Assembly: GCA_026826555.1 (NCBI GenBank)
Contig: JAKSZT010017954.1
Span: 3,155,876 to 3,219,875, forward strand
Reading direction: 5' to 3'
DNA: 64,000 nucleotides
DNA from: Tolypeutes matacus
Lineage: Eukaryota > Chordata > Mammalia > Cingulata > Chlamyphoridae
Position 1 is the first letter of the stretch. Every line of letters starts with the position of its first letter. The notes below the pieces were generated by a model. It worked only from the letters and a program-made list of their open reading frames with translations, searched no databases and was not told where the DNA came from. Positions 35,159 to 44,299 of this stretch are shown here, one piece after another. The position numbers and the translations under genes are program-made.

Positions 35159-35739
35159 TTTGCATATATTTTAAAGTGATTTTGTCCAATTTCTAATTTG
35201 TTTTTAATCTTGCATTCCTTTTCATCTGCAGATGCCCTAACTTCTCTTTCTCACCAACCCCCAAGCTTTGGTGCCATGCGAGCTACACCCCAAACCCTTC
35301 ACAGACCCTATTTCATTGGCTGCCTCCCACATCTTCGCGTGGTGGGTTCTCCTAGCCCTGTTTTGAGCTAATGAAACCTGAGGCAGGAGCTCATCCAAGA
35401 TCATAGACCAGTATGTGGCAGAGGTCAGCTCAGAACTCAGGTCTTAACCAGCACCCTTCCCCTCCTGCTTTCATTGGTTTTCATTATTTTTGATAAAGCC
35501 ATCTTTAGAAATATGCACGTTCCAATAAGTATGCAGGCACTATTGATTAGTTTTTGTGTACTTCTGAAAAAACATGAGTGAAGATGGGAAGTGAACGAAA
35601 ATGTTCCAACATTGACACATGAAACCAAGAGCAGACTATCGCTCTCCATCTTTTCTCGGTGGTTTTGCCTCCAGCAACCCAGGCAAGACTGGACTTGCAC
35701 TGGGCACGCTGCTGGGATGACGCAACCTGGTAGTCACAG

Positions 35740-35965
35740 GGAAACCGGCCTCGCAGGCCCATTAGGGAGCTGCCAAACAGGGAGCTGGAAACTTCCCACC
35801 GGTCTGCTTTGAGCGCCCCAGCGCGCTTGGCCCCGCCAGCCCCAGTGTCTGCTGTCCCCTTGCGGCCGCGCCGCTGTGCTGTAGCCGCCGTGGTGAGCGC
35901 ACCTGAAAAGCCTTCGGGGCGCCGGGGCTTGGAGAAAGGCCGAGGTCGGCTGCCTTCCTTTCCTC
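35740..35965. promoter_or_regulatory. Orphan CpG-rich cluster
   Basis: By hand count there are about 20 CpGs in 220 bp, including GCGGCCGCGCCGC. The flanks are CpG-poor. Neither METTL27 nor TMEM270 starts here. A donor-like CGTG|GTGAGCGC on the plus strand lies near 35888-35900. It could be a promoter or enhancer, or an exon of an unannotated transcript. Confidence 0.4.
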
Positions 35966-37122
35966 TCCTTTCCTCTTCCTTTCCTCCACGGGCCTGAGCT
36001 GGGGAGAGGGTTTCCTCCTGGCGGACAGGGACTGGGAAATGACGCCCTCTGGCGTTGTGCAAGGCAGCGGCCACCAATGACTGGGCTATCCCACCTGGTG
36101 GTCCCTGTTACCCTGCAACAAAACTGGTGATATTGGTTCTGCAGGTAAAGACAGGGCTGGGTAGGGGAAGTATTGCCCAAGGCCACATGGCACAATAGTG
36201 GACAGGTGGCCTTGCACGGAGGTGTTGAGTGGGAAAGAGCAGGGTGTGGGTTTGGGACGGGAATGCTCCCAGCGGAAAGACCTAAGTTGGAGGCTACTTC
36301 TGCAGCAGCTCCTGCTGCCCTGGGTCCAGCCCTGCTGGTGGGGATCTCTGAGGCCAGTGCTTATTGATTCCTTTACTAGTTCAACACCTATTTCTGAAGC
36401 TCCTACTATGCACCTGGCGCTGTTCCAGGCATGGGATGCAGTAGTGCACAAGACTCATGGTCCTGGCTTTCCGCGGTGGCTTGAGGTGAAGGTCAGGAGA
36501 GAAAGGAGGGCGATCCCGAGTTGGTTTCACCCTGACCTCCATCACCAGATGTCCAGGCTCTGACGGCAACGCAGAGCACTTGAGGGGCCTTGCTGGAATC
36601 TAGCTTGGGGACCAAGGTGGTGGGGAGGCAGCTGGCTGAGGCTGAGCCTGAGACCTGGGCCTGTCATCCTAGTGGGGGCTGAAGGGCCCCCTGAGGGACC
36701 TCCCTGAGGGGCAGTGGGACAGAGCGAGGTCTCCAACTCCAGCCCTTACCCTGATCACATGGTCCAGGGAGTCTGGTCAATATGAGATCGGGGACCATCA
36801 ACTCAGCCTTGGTGACAGTGGAATTCTGGGTACGGGCAATGCCAGATGGTGGAGGAGGTGGGTAGGTGGGGGCAGGCCAAAGAGGGGAGGAGAGAGTGGA
36901 GGGAAAACAAATGGAAAACCCTAGTTTCAGCCACTGCTATCTGATTCCCAGCACACTGTCCTTAACCCCAGGTTGAATCAGTAAACCTGACCTAAACTCT
37001 TTACTTCCTCCCCCTAACCTCCTTTCCTCCACCTGGCGCCCCCACCTCAGCGGGCAGCAGCACTGTCTACTCTCCACCCAAGCCTTCTGGGGGTGACCCC
37101 TGCTCCTTGCTTTACATATCTG

Positions 37123-37500
37123 TTTTTTTTTTTTTTTAAGTTTTATTTATTTCTCCCCCCTCCCTCATTGTCTGCTCTCTGTGTCCATTTGCTGTGTGTT
37201 CTTCTGTGTCTGCTTGTCTTTAGGTAGCACCAGGGACCGATCCTGGGACCTTCTGGAGTGGGAGAGAGGCACTCAATCTCTTGAGCCACCTCAGCTCTCT
37301 GGTCTGCTGCATCTCGTCTCTCCTGTCTCTTTTTGCTGCGTCATCTTGCTGTGCCAGCTCTCTGTGCGGGCCAGCACTCCTGCATGGGCCAGCTCACCAC
37401 ACGGGCCAGCTTGCCTTCACCAGGAAGCCCCAGGAATCAAACCCTGGGCCTCCTATATGGTAGACAGGAGCCCAATCACTTGAGCCACATCCACTTCCCC
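37123..37500 (-). repeat. Dimeric DAS-type SINE (long linker)
   Basis: In minus orientation the first unit starts GGGGAAGTGGATGTGGCTCA at 37500. A linker contains TGACGCAGCAAAAAGAGACA, then a second unit (CTGAGGTGGCTCAAGAGATT), then an A-rich tail. Same order as 39420-39743 and 2705-3091. Confidence 0.85.
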
Positions 37501-38059
37501 CTACCTCTCTTCTTAATCAGTCCTCTGTTGGGAGACAATTCTGTTAAGTTTCTGCAGGTCTTGTGAGGGAGGCACTAATTGATTGTCCTTTGCTCTGAAT
37601 TATCTTTTCCAGGATGTTTGATACTGAACAGCCCTCAAGCATAGAGATAGTCCTCCTTTTGGAGCAAAGGGCAGATATGCTCTAGTATACTGAAGATAAC
37701 CTTTCTCACAGGAGCAAAGGGAAGCATGCTTATCATCCATTAGAAAAAAATTGGGTTTCCTAAGCTTAGGATTTCCTTCCTTTAATAACCTACTGCATGT
37801 GCAGGTGTCATCTGGCCCTCTTCATGCCACCTTGTGAGATCTGGGGCTCAAGGAACCAGGGCAAAATGGTTGACAGCTGTAGCTGTGAGGAATAAATCAT
37901 CCTTTATCTCTGATCCCAGAGTCTAGAGTCTTCTACCAGCCTCCATGAAACTGTGGCAAGCTAACTTGTTAGGTTGCAAGTAAGGGAAAATCTCATACTG
38001 TATACAGTTCTTGACATCCTCAGATTCCATCAGGTCCACCTTCTACATATTTCTGGCAT

Positions 38060-38500
38060 TTTCCCACTTCTATCCATTCCCAGTGCCACAGCCCTGGTTT
38101 GAGCTCCCATCACCTTGTGCCTGCAGGATTTTTCGCTGTGTGTGCCTTTCTGGTCTCGACCCTATTGGAGACTCTTCATGCAGCTGGAGGGACTGTTCTA
38201 CAACTCAGAGCTGTCCCAATTGTCTTGTGCTTAGGGTCTTCAATGACTCATTGTTTACTAGAAAATTCTATGACCCATGTGGCCCTTGCTGACCTCACCA
38301 CTTACCTCTTGCTCCTCCCCATATCCCACTTGATGCTCTAGTAATACTGAATTGTTTGAATCATTGTTTCCTCTACCTGAACCACCTTTCATACTTTCTT
38401 CTCTGGAAAACTCCTACCTATCCTTCAAAACTTACTTGAGGCCTTTCTGAAGCTGCAGTGACTACATGGCACTCAGTGTCATACTGTTGGAGACATATGT
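38060..38500 (-). repeat. L2 3' region relic
   Basis: Antisense L2 wording: CCTGCAGGATTTTTCGCTGT, later TACCTATCCTTCAAAACTTA and GAGGCCTTTCTGAAGCTGCA. Old and diverged. Confidence 0.45.
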
Positions 38501-39419
38501 GGGTAGGGGCAAGGGCAGAGGACAGAGTGTAGGGACTTTGCCCCGTTTGCTCTCCAGACCCCAGCTCTTGCCCCAAGGAGGAAACGAGTGGGTGAACAGG
38601 ATTGTCCTAGGCAAAGGTCACCATTGACATTTCCAGGGCTTCATTTGGGCAGGCTGCCATGTATGGTTGGCCAGGTTATATCCTGCACAAGGGTGCCTGG
38701 CTGAGGGGACCTGTGTGGACTGAAATCAAGCTGTGTCCTAGGGCAGGGCAGCGCTCACCCTCCCAGGCTCTCCAGAGGTGCCCCTCCTCACCCAGTCCTG
38801 AACTCACAGCGTCCTGTCCACCAGAGGGCGTGCTTTCTCCTACATTAAAAAAACCAAGCAACTCCCCCCTCCAAATCCACTGGCAGGCTTGGGAGCCTCA
38901 TCCTGTATCCATGTGGCGCCACTTGCAGGTCCCCAGCCGGCATCCCATCCCCCTTGCTCTACCCTTCTCGTCCCTCTTCCCTTTTGGGGTCCCTCTCACT
39001 TTCTCACTGCCCTGGAACAAGCCCACAGAGCCTTTCTCTTTGAGTGACACAGACAGGACAGCAGTGTAAGAAATGCACTATGATCAAGGTTCTGGAATCT
39101 TCCAGAATTCCAAGGCATTGAACTGAATCCCCGACTCCAGCCATCTCTGGAATGCTCCAGGCAGCCTGTGGTCCCGTTTGCCTCTCTTGGCCTGGAGAGT
39201 GGGGCAGCTCAGCAAATTGCCCCCTTTCCCTTTCCCATGCTGAGGACACACTGAGACCCTTCACTTCAGCCCATTTCTCTCCCCTCCCCTTTCCTAAGCC
39301 ACGCTCAGAACCCACTGAGGTGTCATTGGCCAAGAGCTCGGAGAATGGATGGACAGTTTCATTCCTCTGCTTGGTAACGGGGAACTCCTTTAGCAAAATG
39401 CAAGAATCAGTGAGGCAGG

Positions 39420-39743
39420 AAAGTGGATGTGGCTTAGGCAATTGAGCTCCTGCCTACCACATGGGAGGTCCCTGGTTTGGTTCCCGGTGCCTTCTAAAGA
39501 AGACAGCGAGCTGGCATGATGGGCAGGCGTGGCAAGCTGACGCAACAAAGAACATAAGAAGAAAAACACAATGAGAGACACAAAGCAGGGAACGGAGGTG
39601 GCTCAAGTGTTAGGCACCTCCATTCCATATCAGAGGTCCCCGGTTCGGTTCCTGGTGCCTCCTAAAGAAACAAAGAAGACGAACAGACACAGCAAGTGTA
39701 AACAATGAGGGGGTAGGGAGAAATAAAACAAATCTTTAAAAAA
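39420..39743 (+). repeat. Dimeric DAS-type SINE (long linker) with 15-bp target-site duplication
   Basis: Identical 15-mers AATCAGTGAGGCAGG flank it at 39405-39419 and 39744-39758. Unit 1 begins AAAGTGGATGTGGCTTAGGC. A linker contains GCTGACGCAACAAAGAACAT. Unit 2 begins GGGAACGGAGGTGGCTCAAG, then an A-rich tail. The undamaged TSD marks a fairly recent insertion, about 0.8 kb upstream of TMEM270. Confidence 0.92.
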
Positions 39744-40527
39744 AATCAGTGAGGCAGGGATGCTTCAGGTTTGGGCAGCTGAGGCTTCCCTCTGCCGCCA
39801 AATATTTTGCCACCTGTAGCCCTGGGTGTGTGTGTGTGTCAAAGTTTCTATTCCACGTGTTTGATCATCTGAGGACTGGAAGGGTCTGGAAGGCCCAGTA
39901 CCCACCCACTCCCCAGCTCCAGTTCTCACCCTTGGAGATGGGTTTCGCTGCCTGCGACATGAGTGAGATCTGCCTGAGGCTTTCTCCAGCAAGAGCCTGG
40001 AGCTCAGGCCTGGGCTGGGTAGGTCAGAGGTTGGGGGCAGGTGAGGCACGTGGGAGTGGTCCTCAAGCAATGGTAGACAGGAATAGGAAGATACACAGCC
40101 CAGCTTTCGTGCTGCTCGGGTGGCTCTGGGCAGGCTCCACACTGTCTCCCAGAGGTCCCAAGGAGATCTCTCAGCAACTCACTCTGCGTAAGCTGCCTTT
40201 CCCTACCACCTCCCGTTCTCGCTCTCCTAGTGATGCTTCCAGGTTTCACCTCCCAGGTAAACTACTTGCACTCAAGTCCTCGTTTCCTGGTCTCCTTGGG
40301 GAATCTAACCCGAAGATAAACTTTGCCCAAAGGGACAGCAGGCCCCTGACAGACCTGTCATCAAGTGGCCGGGCTTGTGCTGAAGGTTTTGGAGCCAGCT
40401 GGAGGAAGGTAAGGAGGGGTGGGCTTCCTGCAGCAACTGGGTCTCCGTGGTAACCTGGTCTCCACCCTGGGCCATCTGTGAGGTCACCCTGCCTCTCCTA
40501 TCTGGAGGAGGGGTGGGAGGGCCAGAC

Positions 40528-42833
40528 ATGGAGGCCAGCCCTCCGGTCAGGACCAGCCTCCTGGGGATCCTGCTGCAGGTCGTGCGGCTCTCAGTACTGG
40601 TGAGCAGGGAGTCGGGGGGTGGGGCCACTGGGGGGCGGCGACAGGGGCCCGATGGCCACACAGGCACGCAGAGCTGCCAGACCCTCTGTGGGACTAGACG
40701 AGCCCCTGCTCCCTGGACTCATCTGTCTGTTCCCACCAGCCTTGCCCCCAAACCACCGTGATGACATTTTCTCTCTAGAGGGTCACTCCTGTGGGTTAAG
40801 TATTGCCCCTCCCAACCCGCTTTTTACAACACGCAAATGCTTATGGTTGGGGTCACACAGCCCACCACAAGCCTTCGGCAGGTGGAGTTATCAGAAAAGG
40901 GTCTCCTGAATCTGCCTCAGTGTGACATTGGAGAGGGAGATAATATGGTGCAGTAGAAAGAGACAGATGCAACTGGATTTGAATCTTGGCTGTGTTTAGC
41001 TGTGTGACTTTGGGCAAATTGCTTCCCCTCTCTGAGCCTCCGTTTCTTCTCCTATAGAACCGATCTTGTAGGCTCATGTGGAACCCAGTAGGGCTCTCTC
41101 CTCCCTGGTCTCTGCTTTGTGATCTGGGAGGTGGCTCCTCGCTCAGCCCTAAGTCCTCTTGGTTCCCAGCATAGATCCACCCCCTTGCCCTCTGCTAGTC
41201 CAGCCTTGGAGGAGGGGGGAGGGCTGGCTGCAGGGGTGGAGCTGCTGTTCCTGAGGACAAGGCATGCATGTGGGGCCCTGCTTGGTGGGTGGATATCACT
41301 CAAAGGCTCTGGTGAGGGGCCTCTCAGCTCCAGGCCTCAGGTAGAGCTTTTTCAGGTAAAAAATGGAGCTTTTCAATTCCTCCCTAACCCCCACCCAACC
41401 CCAGTCTTGTGTAATTTCTCTCAGGGGATGGGAGATACCATTGTCTACCCTGTCACTCAGGCTAGAAATCTGGAAACCTTGGTTTCTTCAGCCCTCTCAG
41501 GTCTGCCATGAATTCTGGCCCCCCACCCCCATGTCTCCTGGAGACATAGCTCTCTACTTTAATGGTACTGCCTTTTGTCCCCAGCTGCCCTCATGATACC
41601 AAGAGACAACTGGTGTGACAGCAAGCCCAGGAGCTTGGGAGAAGACAATAGACCTGGGTTCAAATTCTACAAGCTCAGGGGTGGGGGTGGGGCTTGGCCT
41701 TATGTAATAATGAAAATAATAACAGTAATAATAAAGCAACCTCCTTCAGTCTGGAACATTCTAAATAATCATTTAAAACCAGTAGAAATAAAGCCAAATG
41801 TAATCCAAAACACTTTCTAAAGCTTCCTTCTGAGGATGGAGTCCTTGGAAGTAGATAAAGATCATCCTTGTGGGTGTGGGAAACTGAGGCCAGGAGAGGG
41901 TTGCTGCCCCGACTGGGTGACAGCTGGTGACAGGTGTCTTTCCCTCCTCCTGCAGCTGATCCAGAACCGGGCCCACCTCTACAATTTGCTGCTGCTCAAG
42001 ATCATCCTCTTCAACCACTGGGTGTTGGAGCTCGCCCAGGAGGCCCAGGGGTCCTGCAGCAGGCAGGCCCACCCGCTCCCGGGGGTGGCAGCCTGCCCCC
42101 TGGGCCGGGCTCTCCGGGCCTGGCTGGCGTTGGTAGAGGTCCCTGTGTGGCTGGTGCTGCGGGTGCCCAGGCTGGCATGGGCGGGCACGCTGGGCTGCGC
42201 CCGGGCCTTGGGCCTGGCCCCACAGCGGCTGGACACCTGGGAGCGCCTGGGCCTCTCAGCGGCCACCTGGACAGACCTGCTTCTGTCATGTCTGCACAGT
42301 CTGATGCTGGCAGCCTTGCTGCTGCTGCTGCTGGCCTGGAGGCTGTGCCGAACAGCCCACCGCGTCAGCCTGGGTCAGCTGCCCAGCAAGGTGGGTGGGC
42401 CGGGCCAGGGGCCGGGCCGCTGAGGACAGGGCTGGGGCACCGGGCACGGCCAGGGCTGGGATGGGGGGCTAAGAGCCCGCAGTGCAGGCCATGTGAGCCC
42501 CTGGGGGCCACCTGCCCGTCCACTTGCCTGCTCCAGGCTCTGCTGGGGAACCGCGTGGTGCTGGAGCTCCTGGCGCTGCCGAAGCATCTGTACTGGCAGG
42601 TGGAGAGCCTGGTAGCACTCACCTCCTGGCACCTGGCCTACCTTGTCACCTGGACCACCTGCCTTGCTTCTCACCTACTGCAGGCTGCCTTTGAGCACAC
42701 GGCCCGGCTGGCCCAGGCCCAGGAGGCTGAGCCCCGGGAGGCCTCAGGGCCCTTGTCTGAGCTCCCTCTCCTTGAGTCCCTGACCCCCAAGACTGGGCCA
42801 GGCTCGCCATTGCACGAAACCCCTGGAGAATAA
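40528..42833 (+). CDS. TMEM270: Transmembrane protein 270, three coding exons
   Basis: Vertebrate-specific multi-pass membrane protein of unknown function (formerly WBSCR28). Coding exons 40528-40599 (72 nt), 41956-42390 (435 nt) and 42537-42833 (297 nt, stop included) sum to 804 nt, 267 residues; human is about 265. Junctions are all phase 0 with CTG|GTGAGC and AAG|GTGGGT donors and CTCCTGCAG / CTGCTCCAG acceptors. Conserved landmarks: MEASPPVR start, QNRAHLYNLLLLK (27-39), VPVWLVL (86-92), WTDLLLSCLHSLMLAALL (129-146) and TSWHLAYLVTWTTCLASHLL (198-217). Likely membrane segments: about 9-26, 32-51, 80-98, 132-152 and 194-217. The acidic C-tail (225-267) is less conserved. The first in-frame ATG giving the conserved N-terminus was chosen over an upstream ATG at 40447. 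Confidence 0.93.
40941..41065 (+). repeat. MIR SINE in TMEM270 intron 1
   Basis: GATTTGAATCTTGGCTGTGT, GTGTGACTTTGGGCAAATTG and CTCTGAGCCTCCGTTTCTTC in MIR order. A second MIR-like scrap (CCTGGGTTCAAATTC) lies near 41651. Confidence 0.8.
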
Positions 42834-42834
42834 A
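42829..42834 (+). terminator. TMEM270: TMEM270 poly(A) signal overlapping the stop codon
   Basis: AATAAA at 42829-42834 contains the TAA stop (42831-42833). A GT-rich stretch (CGTGTGCTTGTCTT) follows at once, as expected for a downstream element. The 3' UTR would be only about 15-25 nt. Confidence 0.75.
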
Positions 42835-42913
42835 CGTGTGCTTGTCTTCCTCTCGGTCCGGACTGACCTTGGGTTTCCCTCCCCTTCTCCCCTACTGGGC
42901 CGGAAGACTAGGG

Positions 42914-42976
42914 TCTGTGTGTGTGCGTGTGTGTGCATGCATGCGTGAGTGTGTGTATGTGTGTGTGTGTGCACGC
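42914..42976. repeat. (TG)n microsatellite, interrupted
   Basis: TG/CG-rich run with GCATGCATGC interruptions just downstream of TMEM270. Confidence 0.9.
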
Positions 42977-43021
42977 ATGCACATGCCCTAGGGCTGCCTC
43001 TGGTAAGGACAGTATGTTCCA

Positions 43022-43215
43022 TTAGATTCTGCTATGTGCCAGACACCATCTCAGATGCTTTCCACCCATGATTTTGTTTAATTATCACAGCAATCCAGCT
43101 GTGATTAGCTTCATTTTCCAGATGAGAAAATTGAGACTATGGCTTTCCCAAGGTCACAGTAAGGTCATGAGCAGGGCCAGCACTGGAGCCTAGATTTTCT
43201 GTTTCCCAGAACCCT
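43022..43215 (-). repeat. MIR SINE
   Basis: CTATGTGCCAGACACCATCT, TTCCAGATGAGAAAATTGAG and CCCAAGGTCACAGTAAGGTC in antisense MIR order. Confidence 0.8.
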
Positions 43216-43400
43216 AACTTCGTCTAGGTCCACGTCCCTGGTTATCAGCCCAAGGTTTTGGGGGTGCCTGGCAGTTAGAGACTCTGGCCTCTGGGGGGTG
43301 CCAGGGCCTTACATTTCAGAGATTTAGAAATTTCCTTTGAGAAGTAGTTACTGCTGAGCTGGACCCATTCATCTATACGCACTTAGCTGCTTACCTCACG

Positions 43401-43584
43401 CATCCACCCATTCATCCACCCATTCATCCACCCACCCACAAATCCATCCATCCATCCATCCATCCATCCATCCATCCATCCATCCATCCATTTCTTAGCC
43501 TTTCCACCTTTCCACCTACCCACCCATCCATCCATCTACTCACCAATCCACCTATCTACCCATCCATCCACCCATCCACCATCC
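43401..43584. repeat. (CATC)n tetranucleotide array with variants
   Basis: About 55 bp of pure CATC units in the centre (43443-43490). Degenerate CACCCATT and CTACCCAT variants lie on both sides. Confidence 0.95.
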
Positions 43585-43739
43585 TCCAGGGAGAGGGAGA
43601 ACTTCCCCAGTATCCAGCACTCACCCCTACCAGCTCGGCATCCTGCTGAGGGAATGGCTGATGTGACTTTGCTAGCTAAGGCTGCAGTGGGGTTAGGTCC
43701 CCAGACACAGCCCTTAGGGGTGAGCAGAGGGGAGGGGAT

Positions 43740-43839
43740 TTTTTTGTTTTGTTTTTTTTGGTACCTGGGGCCAGGGATTGAACCCGGGACCTCCCATGTG
43801 GGAAGCAGCCACTCAACCGTTTGAGCCACATCCGCTCCC
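43740..43839 (-). repeat. DAS-type SINE monomer
   Basis: In minus orientation it reads GGGAGCGGATGTGGCTCAAA, then GGGAGGTCCCGGGTTCAATC, then an A-rich tail. High match to the other copies. Confidence 0.85.
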
Positions 43840-44160
43840 AGGGATGGTTTCTTGAGAGTTAGCAATCAGCCCTCACCAACCCACAAGCCAGAGGGTGGTG
43901 TTGGTGCAGACAGAGGTTCTAGAGAGCTCCACACGAATTTCCCCTTGTCCATTGTGGTTCCCAGGTCAGTTGGGGCTGGATCCCTGCCTGACCTCCCCTC
44001 TGGTCCTGCAGGTGGCCCAGGTTGGGGGTGGCAGTGAACTTCCAGACCCTTCTCCTAAGCCTGAGAGGCAAGCCTGGGCCTGGCCTAGGGGAGCCACCTG
44101 TAGAGCTCCCCCTGCAGGCCAAGAGTGGAGAGGGATGGTGGTGGCAAGTACCTGAGCGGG

Positions 44161-44260
44161 NNNNNNNNNNNNNNNNNNNNNNNNNNNNNNNNNNNNNNNN
44201 NNNNNNNNNNNNNNNNNNNNNNNNNNNNNNNNNNNNNNNNNNNNNNNNNNNNNNNNNNNN
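44161..44260. other. Assembly gap of 100 N
   Basis: Exactly 100 N, the usual placeholder for a gap of unknown length. True distance across the gap is therefore unknown. Confidence 0.99.

Positions 44261-44299
<39 letters not shown>
44261..44299. repeat. 39-base poly-C run at the gap edge
   Basis: A pure C homopolymer abuts the gap, while the left edge ends GAGCGGG. Most likely a sequencing or assembly artefact at a GC-rich or G4-forming segment. Confidence 0.8.

Larger units (their letters stand above)
27831..40527. other. METTL27-TMEM270 intergenic region, no gene
   Basis: About 12.7 kb filled with old repeats, three DAS SINE insertions and GC-rich unique sequence. Stretches 28950-29580, 30000-32900, 34350-35730, 35970-37120 and 37500-38050 show no convincing coding signal. 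An old interspersed repeat resembling those at 19150 and 30450 lies near 36360-36460. Confidence 0.55.

Noticed and set aside
35547..36077. 176-codon minus-strand frame through the orphan CpG cluster
   Set aside because: Arg/Ala/Gly-rich and CpG-driven. I recognise no domain, so I report the CpG cluster but not a gene.
39749..40453. 234-codon plus-strand open frame before TMEM270
   Set aside because: No similarity to known proteins, no start context or splice link to TMEM270 exon 1, and it begins right after a SINE.
41934..42536. N-terminal part of a 299-codon plus-strand frame over TMEM270
   Set aside because: Upstream of 42537 it reads exon 2 in the wrong frame and through the intron. Only the part from 42537 is the true exon 3.
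43401..43584. Repeat array that might suggest CRISPR
   Set aside because: It is a simple tetranucleotide repeat without spacers, and the window is mammalian.
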